The translations under genes were made by a program, and so were the position numbers. 22,190 nt of DNA from an uncultured Collinsella sp. (GTDB lineage: Bacteria; Actinomycetota; Coriobacteriia; Coriobacteriales; Coriobacteriaceae), in contig CAAEBN010000007.1 in the NCBI GenBank assembly GCA_900754075.1, forward strand, positions 1-22,190, given 5' to 3'. Below are positions 1-8,205 of this stretch, one piece after another. The notes under the pieces are model-generated. The model did not search any database and was not told the DNA's origin. It saw nothing but the letters and a program-made list of their open reading frames with translations. Position 1 is the first letter of the stretch. Each line of letters starts with the position of its first letter.

Positions 1-96
1 TTCAGTTCCAGATCGTTGTTTTCGCCCGCTGAGCTGGGCCTATGCCGGAATCTCTCCCACAGAAACCACCGAAGAGCCCTTTTTTATTGCCGTGAA

Positions 97-546
97 TCAA
101 CTGTCCGAATCGACCTCGCCAGACTCCACCGTAAACGCCGGATCGGTGCTCACAAGATAAAATCGGGTCACCTTAGTATTTCTAATTAGGTAAATCTGCC
201 CTTGATTGCGTCGGCGCGATATATATGCAACGTGAACCGTGCCGAATTCTTCGCCGTTTTCCTTCTTTAATACCAGGATATTGGGATCGTCCGTACGCTT
301 AAACTGCCCGTCTGTGCAGATTCCGTCTTGGTCGACCAGCTGCCATCGACAGTTGTCCTCCTCAAGAAAAGCCAGGGTTTCCCGACTCGTTTTGTCATCC
401 CGATAGAAACCATCAATGGCAAACCCTTCGGAAGCGCATTCCTGCATATAGGACGTTTCTCGGCTTATAGCAAACAGCCCTGTAGCGCCCAGGAGCACAG
501 CCAGGCAGACCACTGCAAGGGCTATCGAAATAGCACGGCGACCCAT
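97..546 (-). CDS. Small membrane-anchored hypothetical protein
   Basis: I do not recognise a family for this 149-residue protein. Residues 1-4 are basic (MGRR) and are followed by one hydrophobic stretch at about 5-26. This fits either a single N-terminal membrane anchor or an uncleaved signal. No lipobox is visible: the only cysteine in the hydrophobic segment lacks the L-x-[AG]-C setting. The remaining roughly 120 residues are polar, acidic at both ends and contain three further cysteines, consistent with a small domain outside the membrane. The start ATG at 546 has only a weak purine stretch upstream. The gene stands alone: the sulfotransferase remnant lies upstream on the same strand, and nothing clear lies downstream to the window edge. 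The reading frame and membrane segment are seen directly; extracytoplasmic location is inferred. Confidence 0.6.
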   Translation of the reverse strand: MGRRAISIALAVVCLAVLLGATGLFAISRETSYMQECASEGFAIDGFYRDDKTSRETLAFLEEDNCRWQLVDQDGICTDGQFKRTDDPNILVLKKENGEEFGTVHVAYISRRRNQGQIYLIRNTKVTRFYLVSTDPAFTVESGEVDSDS

Positions 547-614
547 GTTAGCCCAACCGACAGTTATTTAACGGAGCACGAAACATACCTGGAACCTCCG
601 ATATCAGGGGGGAC

Positions 615-634
615 GTCGCCAGCAGGCTGGCGAC
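615..634 (-). terminator. Perfect 9-bp hairpin, possible terminator or boundary
   Basis: GTCGCCAGC at 615-623 pairs perfectly with GCTGGCGAC at 626-634. It lies between the sulfotransferase remnant and the small membrane protein gene, both on the minus strand. No T-tract follows on either strand, so termination is uncertain; it could instead be a transcript-stabilising hairpin. Confidence 0.35.
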
Positions 635-736
635 AACTATATGTATCTAACATCAAACCATATGGCTGCCACTCGCGGAGGGAGCATCGGCGAACGGCGT
701 GTTTTCATACTCCATTGGTCAAACCCAAGCGCGGCC

Positions 737-1240
737 TTACAGCTCGTACTTGTACACGCGGTAGATGTACTTTTCGGCTTCCATCTCGTAGGTGGCGATG
801 GGCAGTCCGTAGCGGTCGTACTCGATAAAGGTCTTGGCCATGCCCGATGCCACGAGCATGCTGTTCGAATTGCCGACGCGCTGCGCACTGCTGACGTAGC
901 CCGAGAACGGCACCGCGATCTGGTCCACAAGCTCGTAGGTGCGCGCGGTCTCGTCCACCGTAAAGATGCGTCCAAACGAATGCGTGCCACGGCTGTAGTC
1001 GGTCACCACCGCGGCGCCCAGCTGGCCCCAGTCGAACTTGGGATAGCTTTCGGCCGCACCAAAGTTGTTGTCGTACAGCAGCACCTGGTAGCGACCGGTC
1101 GTTGCCGTGTCAGAACTCGGCAGATACGTCACGCTGTGCTGGCCCGCGTTGAGCGAAAAATCGCCTTGGGCCTGCAGCAGCTTGTCCTCAAAGCCCGAAC
1201 CGGCCCATTGCCACTCCTTTCTATTTCTGGGTCCATCTTC
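737..1240 (-). pseudogene. 3' remnant of an aryl-sulfate sulfotransferase gene
   Basis: The open frame from a stop at 1241-1243 to the TAA at 737 encodes about 167 residues. They match the C-terminal part of the arylsulfotransferase (ASST) family, whose full-length members have about 550-600 residues. Visible family features are a GDF...GQH segment, a following LLYDNN strand (the family's 'G-QH...FDNG' region), and a C-terminal beta-propeller ending in YRVYKYEL. No good start exists: the first usable codon is a GTG at 1132, inside the conserved part. A Shine-Dalgarno-like AAAGGAG at about 1213-1219 precedes an ATG in a different frame that stops after six codons. The N-terminal two thirds, with most of the propeller, is missing, and upstream DNA is the tail of the dehydrogenase gene. 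Most likely a deletion remnant that can no longer transfer sulfate; expression of a short fragment cannot be excluded. Confidence 0.7.
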
Positions 1241-1256
1241 TCACTGTTGGCGGCCG

Positions 1257-1295
1257 AAAATGATCCGTTTTCCTCCGTCCCCGAGGGATCATTTT
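1257..1295 (-). terminator. Terminator-like hairpin after the hydroxyacyl-CoA dehydrogenase gene
   Basis: AAAATGATCC at 1257-1266 and GGATCATTTT at 1286-1295 form a perfect 10-bp stem with a 19-nt loop. On the minus strand it begins directly after the TAA at 1296-1298, and its 3' arm ends in TTTT. The T-run is part of the stem rather than an added tail, so efficiency is uncertain. Confidence 0.55.
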
Positions 1296-2255
1296 TTAGT
1301 ACTTGAAGAAGCCCTCGCCCGAGCTTTCGCCCAGCTTACCTTCGTCGAGCATTTTCTTGAGGACGGATGCCATGGCCTTAAAGTTGTAGGGCATCATCAT
1401 CTTTTTGAGCAGTGGGCTCACCAGGCCCGGAACCTTCTGATACTGCATGACGATGTTGTAGGCCGTCTGGATGCCCACCGTGTCGAATACGCGGAACGGG
1501 CCCTTGGGAGCGCCGGTGCCGCGCGTCCACGCGAGGTCGATGCTCTTGGGGTCGCTGACGCCCGAGACATACAGGTCGAGGCCCGAGAGCAGCCACGGCA
1601 CCAGCATGGAGTTGAGCAGGTAGCCGTTCTTTTCCTTGTTGACGGGAAGTGCCAACATGCGAATGTCGTTGGCGAAGTCGACGAGCTCGTCGAAGTAGCG
1701 CTTGTCGGTTTGGCTCTGGGCCATGACCTCGGTCATGTTGTTCTTCCAGATGGAGTTGGCAAAGTGCAGCGACAGGTACTTCTCGGGGCGGCCGGTGTAC
1801 TTGGCAAAGGTGCTCGGCAGCAGCGTGGAGGAGTTCGTTACGACGACGGTCTTTTGCGGGAGGACCGGGGCGAGCTTCTTGTAGAAGTCGATCTTTGCCT
1901 GGGTGTCCTCGGCCATAGACTCGATGACCAGGTCGGCGTCGGCCACGGCCTTGGCAAGATCTAACTCCAGCTTGAGCGTGGAGTAGGCACGCTCGACGGC
2001 GGCGAGTGCCGCCTCCTTGTCGAAGGGCTGGCCGCCATCGGCGATACCGGAGCACCACTCGCCCGTGCCGTCCGCCATGCCCTCGATAGCAGCGATGTAC
2101 TCCTCGCGCACATGATCGATCTTGGGCTGGGTACGGCCGATGCTGCCCTCGCTGCGCAGCCAAATCGTTACATCAAAGCCGCAGTAGGCAGCCTGAAAGG
2201 CAATCTGACTTCCCAACACGCCGCCGCCGGCAACACAAACGGTCTTGTAGCTCAT
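1296..2255 (-). CDS. 3-hydroxyacyl-CoA dehydrogenase (3-hydroxybutyryl-CoA dehydrogenase-like)
   Basis: This 319-residue cytoplasmic enzyme should interconvert a 3-hydroxyacyl-CoA and a 3-oxoacyl-CoA with NAD(P). The N-terminus carries a Rossmann nucleotide-binding loop, GGGVLG at residues 10-15. The catalytic region is recognisable: the serine in TNSST (140-144), then LHFAN (163-167) supplying the catalytic His164 and Asn167. The usual motif there is HFFNP, and here it reads HFANS. The C-terminal helical domain begins near NGYLLNSM (210-217) and ends GEGFFKY, as in the family. It is about 35 residues longer than clostridial Hbd (about 282), with extra sequence around 35-90 between the first strand and the IESMAED segment. 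The start ATG at 2255 has AGAGGA 8 bases upstream. The activase-like gene lies upstream on the same strand but is separated by a terminator and a palindromic element. Substrate chain length cannot be told from sequence. Confidence 0.85.
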   Translation of the reverse strand: MSYKTVCVAGGGVLGSQIAFQAAYCGFDVTIWLRSEGSIGRTQPKIDHVREEYIAAIEGMADGTGEWCSGIADGGQPFDKEAALAAVERAYSTLKLELDLAKAVADADLVIESMAEDTQAKIDFYKKLAPVLPQKTVVVTNSSTLLPSTFAKYTGRPEKYLSLHFANSIWKNNMTEVMAQSQTDKRYFDELVDFANDIRMLALPVNKEKNGYLLNSMLVPWLLSGLDLYVSGVSDPKSIDLAWTRGTGAPKGPFRVFDTVGIQTAYNIVMQYQKVPGLVSPLLKKMMMPYNFKAMASVLKKMLDEGKLGESSGEGFFKY

Positions 2256-2259
2256 AGGA

Positions 2260-2317
2260 ACAGTCCTCTCTTACGTAATTCCATAGATGTGTATTTATTC
2301 AACCGTAAGGGGACTGT
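2260..2317 (-). promoter_or_regulatory. Inverted repeat overlapping the dehydrogenase ribosome-binding site
   Basis: ACAGTCCTCTCTTACG (2260-2275) and CGTAAGGGGACTGT (2304-2317) are inverted copies, with two extra bases in the first. In the minus-strand mRNA the 3' arm contains the AGAGGA Shine-Dalgarno sequence, so folding would cover the initiation site. The GGACTGT/ACAGTCC arms resemble the cores of the palindromes at 8274 and 8712. Confidence 0.4.
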
Positions 2318-2428
2318 ACGCTGGGGGTGGGTTCTATAAACGGACGGTAATTTGCGGCGAACGGCTACATCTATTCATTATCTCAGGGTTCCGAGGACGA
2401 TTTTTTTGTGTCACCGAGACGTCGTTTG

Positions 2429-2553
2429 CGGAAGTATGCGGCAAATTCCGGAAGCCTTGAGCACACCCCGGTTTTCCGCCAATAAAACCGCAGGTACAGG
2501 GCTTGGACGTATCTGGTGTGCTCGGCCTATTCAGATTTTGCCGCATACTTCCG
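2429..2553. repeat. Nested palindromic intergenic element with 17-bp perfect terminal inverted repeats
   Basis: CGGAAGTATGCGGCAAA (2429-2445) and TTTGCCGCATACTTCCG (2537-2553) are perfect inverted copies. Inside lie a second pair, GAGCACACC (2459-2467) with GGTGTGCTC (2515-2523), and a third, CGGTTTT (2469-2475) with AAAACCG (2484-2490). The nesting would fold as a long three-tier hairpin in either strand's RNA. It sits in the gap between the terminator of the activase gene and the dehydrogenase leader. No transposase is present. A small non-autonomous repeat (MITE/REP type) or a structured RNA are both possible; the short reading frames crossing it have no initiation signals. The rest of the 2256-2673 gap shows no gene. 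Confidence 0.6.
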
Positions 2554-2607
2554 AAAATCGATCTTATAAGAGGCGGCAGTGAGGCAATTTACGCAACATA
2601 TGTCCAG

Positions 2608-2645
2608 CAAAAACGGGTGGTAGCCGGTACGGCTGCCACCCGTTT
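2608..2645 (-). terminator. Intrinsic terminator of the TetR/activase unit
   Basis: AAACGGGTGG (2611-2620) pairs with CCACCCGTTT (2636-2645), and AGCCG/CGGCT extends the stem inward. Read on the minus strand, the 3' arm runs into TTTTTGC. It lies about 30 bases beyond the activase stop codon. Confidence 0.85.
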
Positions 2646-2673
2646 GCCTCATATCTAGCCCAAAGCAGGCCAG

Positions 2674-5600
2674 TTACTTCTTAATGCCGCGTCCCAGGCG
2701 CTCAGCGACCGACGCCACGGCACTCTCGTCGACCGAGCCGCAGCTCACGCAGCCATCGTGGGCACGCATCTGGCCGGTGACCTCGTCCATCGCGAGCGGC
2801 GCCACCTTCTCAAGCTTAAAGCCCTTACCGGCGCGCATGTTCTCCTTCGCCACGCTGATCATGAGCTTAATGCGGTTGAGCTGGTTGACCTCGGACGCGC
2901 CGGGGTCGTAGTCCACCGCGACAATGTTGCTTTCGGGGTGCTGACGGCGCAGTTCCTTGATCACAGCCTTACCCACCACGTGGTTGGGCAGGCACGCGAA
3001 GGGCTGCGTGCAGATGATGTTGGGCGCACCGTGGTCAATCAGGTCGAGCATCTCGGCCGTGAGCAGCCAGCCCTCGCCCATGTTGTTGCACACCGAAAGC
3101 ACCGTACGGGCCTTGTCCGCCATGGTGCCGATGCGCTCGGGCGCCTCAAAGCGGCGGGACTTTTCGAGCATCTCCTCCACCGGCGTACGCATCCAGTCCA
3201 CGAGTTTGATGAGCGCCTGCATGCCCGCACGCGTGGTAGCAGGGCTTCCCAGCTCGTCCTTCTGTAGCTCGGCGTTGCTCATGGAGTACAGGAAGAAGTC
3301 GAGCAGACCCGGCACCACGGCCTCGCAGCCCTCGCGCTCGATAACGTCGACCACGTGGTTGTTGGCTGTGGGGTGGAACTTGACCAAGATCTCGCCAACC
3401 ACGCCCACGCGTGGCTTGGTGCCCTCGCCCACGAGCGGCATGGTGTCGAACGCGCGGATGGCTTCGCGGCACAGCTTGGTGTAGTTGTGCCTGTTGAACT
3501 TAGGCGCCAGCTTGCGGGCGCGCGCCATGTACTCCTCGTAGAGCGCATTGGCGGCACCGGGCGTGGCCTCGTACGGGCGGCAACGATAGAGCATCTGCAT
3601 CATCACGTCGCCAAAGAGCACCGCGTAGACTGCCTGCTTAAGCAGCGCCGGCGTAATCTTAAAGCCGGGGTTGTCCTCGCCGAGCGCCACGGCCGAAAGC
3701 GAGATCACCGGAATCTCGGGGTGACCGCTCTCGCGCAGGGCCTTGCGGATGAGCGCGATGTAGTTGGTGGCACGGCAGCCGCCGCCGGTCTGGCTGATAA
3801 CCACGGCCGTCTTGGACAGGTCGTACCGACCGCTCTCGATGGCCTCCATAATCTGGCCCGTTACCAGGATCGACGGATAGCAAATGTCATTGTTCACATA
3901 GCGCAGACCGGCCTCGACGGCATCGTGATCGGTCGAGGGCAGCAGCTCCAAGTTGTAGCCGGCACCGCGGAACACCTCTTTGACCAGGTCAAAGTGGATC
4001 GGTGCCATCTGCGGGCACAGGATGGTGTAGCCCTCCTCGCGCATCTGCTCGGTAAAGGGCACCTTGGGCCACGCGGTCGAAGCACTCTCGCGCTGCGCCT
4101 CAAACGTGTACTTGCGACTCGCGAACGCGGGGGCATCCGTGGAGGGAGCCACCGGTGCAGCATCGCCCTGCTCGTAGGCCTCGCCCGCGGCCGTGGCCTC
4201 GGCCAAGCGCTCGGCCTCCTGGTCCTTGAGCGCCGCCATGAGCGAGCGGATGCGGATGCGCGCGGCGCCCAGGTTGGACACCTCGTCGATCTTGAGCACG
4301 GTGTAGATCTTGCCACTGGCCTCCAGAATCTCCTGCACCTGATCGGTGGTCAGAGCGTCCAGGCCGCAGCCGAAGGAGTTGAGCTGGATCAGGTCCAAGT
4401 CGTTGCGCATCGTCACAAAACGGGCGACGGCGTACAGGCGGCTGTGGTACATCCACTGATCGACGACGCGGATGGGACGCTCGGGCTTCACCAGATGCGC
4501 GAGCGAATCCTCGGTAAAGACCGCAAAGCCAAAGCTCGAGATAAGCTCGGGCAGGGCATGGTTGATCTCGGGGTCGTTATGGTAGGGACGGCCGGCGAGT
4601 ACGATGCCGTGGCCGCCGTGGTCCTCGACCCACTTAAGAGCCTCCTCGCCCATGGTCTGGATGTCCTCGTGGAAACGCGCATCGGCCTCAAAGGCAGCGT
4701 TGACGGCAGCATCGACCTCGGAGCGCGTGATCTTGGGTCCACGCACGCGACCGCGACCGGCTTGCGCATCGGCCACACGGTCGACGGCGAGCACCTGGTA
4801 CAGACGGCGCTTGAGCTCGGTCTTGTCGTGATAGGGCACAAACGGGTACAGGAACTCGATGTTCTGCTCGCGAATCTCGTCGATGTTGAGCGCCAGCGCC
4901 GTGGGGTAGCTCATGACGATGGGGCAGTTGTAACAGTTGCCGGCGGTCGGATCCTCCTTGCGCTCCCAGCGCACGCACGGCATCCAAATGAAGTCGACGT
5001 CACGGTCGATAAGGTTCATCACATGGCCGTGGCTCATCTTTGCCGGGTAGCACACGCTCTCGGACGGCATGGACTCGATGCCCGCCTGGTAGGTCTTCTT
5101 GCTCGACTGGTCGGACAGCTGGACGCTAAAGCCCAGGCGCGTAAAGAACGCGTGCCAGAAGGGATAGTTCTCGTACATGTTGAGTGCGCGCGGGATGCCG
5201 ACGGTGCCGCGCGGGGCCTCGTCGGGACTCAGCACCTCGCGGTTAAAGAGCAGCTCATTTTTCTTTTTGAAGAGGTTGGGGGCCTCGGTCTTCTGCTTTT
5301 TGTGGCCGGCGCCCTTCTCGCAGCGGTTGCCGGTAATGAAGCGTCTGCCGCCGCCAAAGTCGTTAACGGTGAGCTGGCAGTTGTTGGAGCAACGGCCGCA
5401 GCGGACATGCTTTTGCGTCACGGTGAGGTGCGCGATGTCCTCGGCCGACAGGATGGTCGAGGTGCCGTCGGCACCGGCGCGATCGCGGGCGAGCAGTGCC
5501 GCACCGTAGGCGCCCATGCAGCCGGCAATGTCGGGGCGCACAGCATGAACGCCGGTAAGCTGCTCAAACGCACGCAGCGTGGCGTCGGACATAAAGGTGC

Positions 5601-7461
5601 CGCCCTGGACGATCACCTGGCTGCCGATCTCCTTGGGGTCGCGCAGCTTAATGACCTTGAACAGGGCGTTCTTGATGACGGAATAGGACAGGCCGGCCGC
5701 GATGTCGCCCACCGTGGCGCCTTCCTTTTGCGCCTGCTTGACGCGCGAGTTCATAAAGACCGTACAGCGGCTGCCCAGGTCGACCGGGGCCTTGGCATGG
5801 ATGGCGGCGTCGGCGAACGCGCGCACGTCCATGTTCATAGACACGGCGAAACTCTCGATAAAGCTGCCGCAGCCCGACGAGCAGGCCTCGTTGAGCATGA
5901 TGTGCTCGATGACGCCGTCCTTGACGCGCAGGCACTTCATGTCCTGGCCGCCAATGTCCAGAATGAACTCGACGCCGGGCAGGAACGCCTTGGCGCCGCG
6001 CAGGTGCGCGACGGTCTCGATTTCGCCCGAATCGGCCTTGAGGGCCTCGATGAGCAGCGCCTCGCCGTAGCCCGTGGTGGTCACGTGGCCGATGGTGCAG
6101 CCGGCGGGGATGTGGTTGTAGAAATCGGCCATGATGACCTTGGCCGTGCCTAGGATGTCGCCGTTGTTGTTGCCGTACCAGGTGTGCAGCAGCTGACCGT
6201 CCTCGCCCACGAGCGCGGCCTTCATGGTGGTGGAACCGGCGTCGATGCCGATGAACACGCGGCCGGTGTAGCCGTCGAGTTTGCCCTTGGGGACGACTTC
6301 CTGGTCGTGGCGGGTTTTGAACTCAGCAAAATCCTCGTCGGTGGCAAAGAGCGGATCCAGGCGCTCGACCTCGGCACCCTGCGTGTCGCCCAGACTGTCG
6401 ATGGCATCGATGAGCTGCGGGAACGTGCTGAGCTTGTTGGACTCGTGCGCCATGGCGGCACCGCTCGCCACAAACAGGTGGGCGTTTTGGGGCACGATAC
6501 GGTGCTCCTCGTCCAGGTTGAGCGTGAGGTAGAAGCGATGACGCAGCTCGGAGAGGTACTGCAGTGGGCCGCCCAGGAAGGCGACGTTGCCGCGAATGGG
6601 ACGGCCGCACGCCAGGCCCGAAATGGTCTGGGTCACGACGGCTTGGAAGATGGAGGCCGCCACGTCCTCGGGGCGGGCGCCCTCGTTGAGCAGCGGCTGC
6701 ACGTCGGTCTTGGCAAAGACGCCGCAGCGGCTGGCGATGGGATAGATGGTGGTGGCGTTGGCCGCGAGTTCGTTGAGGCCGCTCGCGTCGGTGTGCAGCA
6801 GGGTGGCCATCTGATCGATGAACGCGCCCGTGCCGCCGGCGCAGGTGCCGTTCATGCGCTGCTCGATGCCGTTGTCGAAGTAGATGATCTTGGCGTCCTC
6901 GCCGCCCAGCTCGATGGCGACATCGGTGGCCGGGATGAGGGTCTCGACGGCACGCTTGCTGGCGATGACCTCCTGGACAAACTCCAGGTCGAGCCACTGG
7001 GACAGCAGCAGGCCGCCCGAACCGGTGATGGCGCAGGTCATTTGGGCCGTCGGCAGCACGGTCGCAGCACCTTCGAACAAATCGCGGGCGCAAGCGCGGA
7101 CGTCGGTATGGTGGCGCTGGTACTTGGCGTAGACGATCTGGTTGTCATCGTTGAGCACGGCGAGCTTAACGGTGGTGGAGCCTACGTCGATGCCCAGGTG
7201 CAGGTTGCCACGGGCGTTCTCGGGGTTGAAGATCGCGCCTTCGGGGGCGTGGGCGGCGGTGGCGGCTACGGGCTCGGCGGCGGTGGCGGGCTCGCTAGCG
7301 ACGGACGTCTCCCCTGCCGCGTTCTTGGCATCGGCAACTGCCTCGGCAACTTTCTCGGCGGCCGCGGTCGCGGCCTTCTGCGCGGCGTCCACCACGGCGG
7401 GCGCGGCCTCGCGTGCAGCAGCGACCATGCGGTCCTTGATGCCCTCGACGAGTTTGCTCAT
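2674..7461 (-). CDS. Giant 2-hydroxyacyl-CoA dehydratase activase-like protein (tandem BadF/HgdC ATPase domains plus DUF2229/HgdB-like part)
   Basis: A 1595-residue protein built from several modules. Residues 1-85 are an Ala-rich, low-complexity, probably helical/disordered extension. Two ASKHA-fold activase domains follow at about 87-350 and 401-660. Each has a phosphate loop (GIDVGSTTVK at 90, GIDAGSTTMK at 405), a second nucleotide motif (ELGGEDAK at 184, DIGGQDMK at 502), and the two cysteines that bind the dimer-bridging [4Fe-4S] cluster in HgdC (Cys207/Cys246 and Cys527/Cys566). A cysteine cluster CGRCSNNC (688-695) precedes the DUF2229 region (about 750-1080). An HgdB/COG3581-like region follows from about 1140, and the protein ends with CVSCG near 1571. 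Relatives are usually about 1400-1450 residues. Known HgdC proteins use ATP to drive an electron into a radical dehydratase; the role of these giant fusions is not established. The start ATG has GGAG 6 bases upstream. The TetR gene ends 12 bp upstream, indicating one operon. Confidence 0.88.
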   Translation of the reverse strand: MSKLVEGIKDRMVAAAREAAPAVVDAAQKAATAAAEKVAEAVADAKNAAGETSVASEPATAAEPVAATAAHAPEGAIFNPENARGNLHLGIDVGSTTVKLAVLNDDNQIVYAKYQRHHTDVRACARDLFEGAATVLPTAQMTCAITGSGGLLLSQWLDLEFVQEVIASKRAVETLIPATDVAIELGGEDAKIIYFDNGIEQRMNGTCAGGTGAFIDQMATLLHTDASGLNELAANATTIYPIASRCGVFAKTDVQPLLNEGARPEDVAASIFQAVVTQTISGLACGRPIRGNVAFLGGPLQYLSELRHRFYLTLNLDEEHRIVPQNAHLFVASGAAMAHESNKLSTFPQLIDAIDSLGDTQGAEVERLDPLFATDEDFAEFKTRHDQEVVPKGKLDGYTGRVFIGIDAGSTTMKAALVGEDGQLLHTWYGNNNGDILGTAKVIMADFYNHIPAGCTIGHVTTTGYGEALLIEALKADSGEIETVAHLRGAKAFLPGVEFILDIGGQDMKCLRVKDGVIEHIMLNEACSSGCGSFIESFAVSMNMDVRAFADAAIHAKAPVDLGSRCTVFMNSRVKQAQKEGATVGDIAAGLSYSVIKNALFKVIKLRDPKEIGSQVIVQGGTFMSDATLRAFEQLTGVHAVRPDIAGCMGAYGAALLARDRAGADGTSTILSAEDIAHLTVTQKHVRCGRCSNNCQLTVNDFGGGRRFITGNRCEKGAGHKKQKTEAPNLFKKKNELLFNREVLSPDEAPRGTVGIPRALNMYENYPFWHAFFTRLGFSVQLSDQSSKKTYQAGIESMPSESVCYPAKMSHGHVMNLIDRDVDFIWMPCVRWERKEDPTAGNCYNCPIVMSYPTALALNIDEIREQNIEFLYPFVPYHDKTELKRRLYQVLAVDRVADAQAGRGRVRGPKITRSEVDAAVNAAFEADARFHEDIQTMGEEALKWVEDHGGHGIVLAGRPYHNDPEINHALPELISSFGFAVFTEDSLAHLVKPERPIRVVDQWMYHSRLYAVARFVTMRNDLDLIQLNSFGCGLDALTTDQVQEILEASGKIYTVLKIDEVSNLGAARIRIRSLMAALKDQEAERLAEATAAGEAYEQGDAAPVAPSTDAPAFASRKYTFEAQRESASTAWPKVPFTEQMREEGYTILCPQMAPIHFDLVKEVFRGAGYNLELLPSTDHDAVEAGLRYVNNDICYPSILVTGQIMEAIESGRYDLSKTAVVISQTGGGCRATNYIALIRKALRESGHPEIPVISLSAVALGEDNPGFKITPALLKQAVYAVLFGDVMMQMLYRCRPYEATPGAANALYEEYMARARKLAPKFNRHNYTKLCREAIRAFDTMPLVGEGTKPRVGVVGEILVKFHPTANNHVVDVIEREGCEAVVPGLLDFFLYSMSNAELQKDELGSPATTRAGMQALIKLVDWMRTPVEEMLEKSRRFEAPERIGTMADKARTVLSVCNNMGEGWLLTAEMLDLIDHGAPNIICTQPFACLPNHVVGKAVIKELRRQHPESNIVAVDYDPGASEVNQLNRIKLMISVAKENMRAGKGFKLEKVAPLAMDEVTGQMRAHDGCVSCGSVDESAVASVAERLGRGIKK

Positions 7462-7473
7462 CTGTCTCTCCTC

Positions 7474-8184
7474 TTAGTTGTTGGACCCGACGGTTGCGGC
7501 GGTGTCAGCCGCATCCTCGAGCTGCAAGTTCAATAGCTTCATGCCGTATTCCGGCACGTTGATATCGATGGGTTGGCCATACAGGTCACCAGGGCGCACA
7601 AAAGCGAGCACCGTCATAATGCGCGCCATGGCCTCGGGCGATTCGGTGAGCCCACGCTCAAACCAGCGCTGAATCATGCCGACCTCGGCACTCACGACGT
7701 AGGTGACGTAGTAGTCAAAGAACGTGCCCAGCGCCAGGCCCAAAATGCCCGTCTGCGCACGCGGCACCACAGCCTCACGAGCGGTGTCGATGATCCTTTT
7801 AATGAAGGCCTGGTCGCCGCCCGGACCCAACAGCGCACCGATCAAGTCGCGGTTGGCCGCAAGATAACGCAGCAGCTCAACCGAACCGGGCGCCGGCTCG
7901 AGCTCATCGATATTGTGATAGAGATCAGGCAGCTGAGCTGCAGTGATGAGCTCAATGCGCTCATGGATCTCGGCCAGCAAGCCGTCCTCGATTTGATTGA
8001 TAAAGTCGGGAATATCGCGGTAGTGCGAATAGAACGTGCGGCGCGTAAGGCCAGCGCGCTCGGTGAGCGACGCGACATTAATGCGCGAAAGGTCGCCGCT
8101 TTCGGCAAGCTCGCTGGCAAGTGCCTGGCGAAGGGCACGCTGCGAGCGAAGGGACCGGCGATCGCATTTCTCGAGCTGGGACAA
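7474..8184 (-). CDS. TetR/AcrR-family transcriptional regulator, probable autoregulator of the activase operon
   Basis: A 236-residue one-component repressor. The N-terminal helix-turn-helix lies at about residues 14-60, with the family's recognition segment reading GLTRRTFYSHYRD. The variable ligand-binding domain follows and has no recognisable specificity; residues 120-210 are hydrophobic helices. The start is TTG at 8184: AAGGAGG lies four bases upstream, and no ATG before the DNA-binding domain competes, so the rare start is well supported. Twelve bases separate its stop from the activase-like gene, so the two are almost certainly co-transcribed, and the terminator at 2608 closes the unit. 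Two palindromes sharing GCACA/TGTGC half-sites lie just upstream and are the likely operator. The ligand might be a CoA thioester, given the neighbour, but that is inference only. Confidence 0.85.
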   Translation of the reverse strand: MSQLEKCDRRSLRSQRALRQALASELAESGDLSRINVASLTERAGLTRRTFYSHYRDIPDFINQIEDGLLAEIHERIELITAAQLPDLYHNIDELEPAPGSVELLRYLAANRDLIGALLGPGGDQAFIKRIIDTAREAVVPRAQTGILGLALGTFFDYYVTYVVSAEVGMIQRWFERGLTESPEAMARIMTVLAFVRPGDLYGQPIDINVPEYGMKLLNLQLEDAADTAATVGSNN

Positions 8185-8205
8185 GCGTCCTCCTTGTTAC
8201 TCAGC

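Noticed and set aside
1..96. Possible coding sequence entering from the left edge on the plus strand
   Set aside because: The open frames are short, run antisense into the 97-546 gene and show no domain; nothing supportable is visible here.
2334..2582. Short frames of 70 and 76 residues on both strands across the palindromic element
   Set aside because: Both arise from the inverted repeats themselves (similar peptide fragments on both strands) and lack initiation signals.
3355..6153. 932-residue open frame on the plus strand
   Set aside because: It is antisense to the activase-like gene, follows its codon phase in GC-rich DNA, shows no family resemblance and has a biased His/Val/Leu/Gly composition typical of shadow frames.
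6184..7536. 450-residue plus-strand frame rich in Gly and Val
   Set aside because: Shadow of the N-terminal, Ala-rich part of the activase-like gene; no ribosome-binding site and no recognisable domain.
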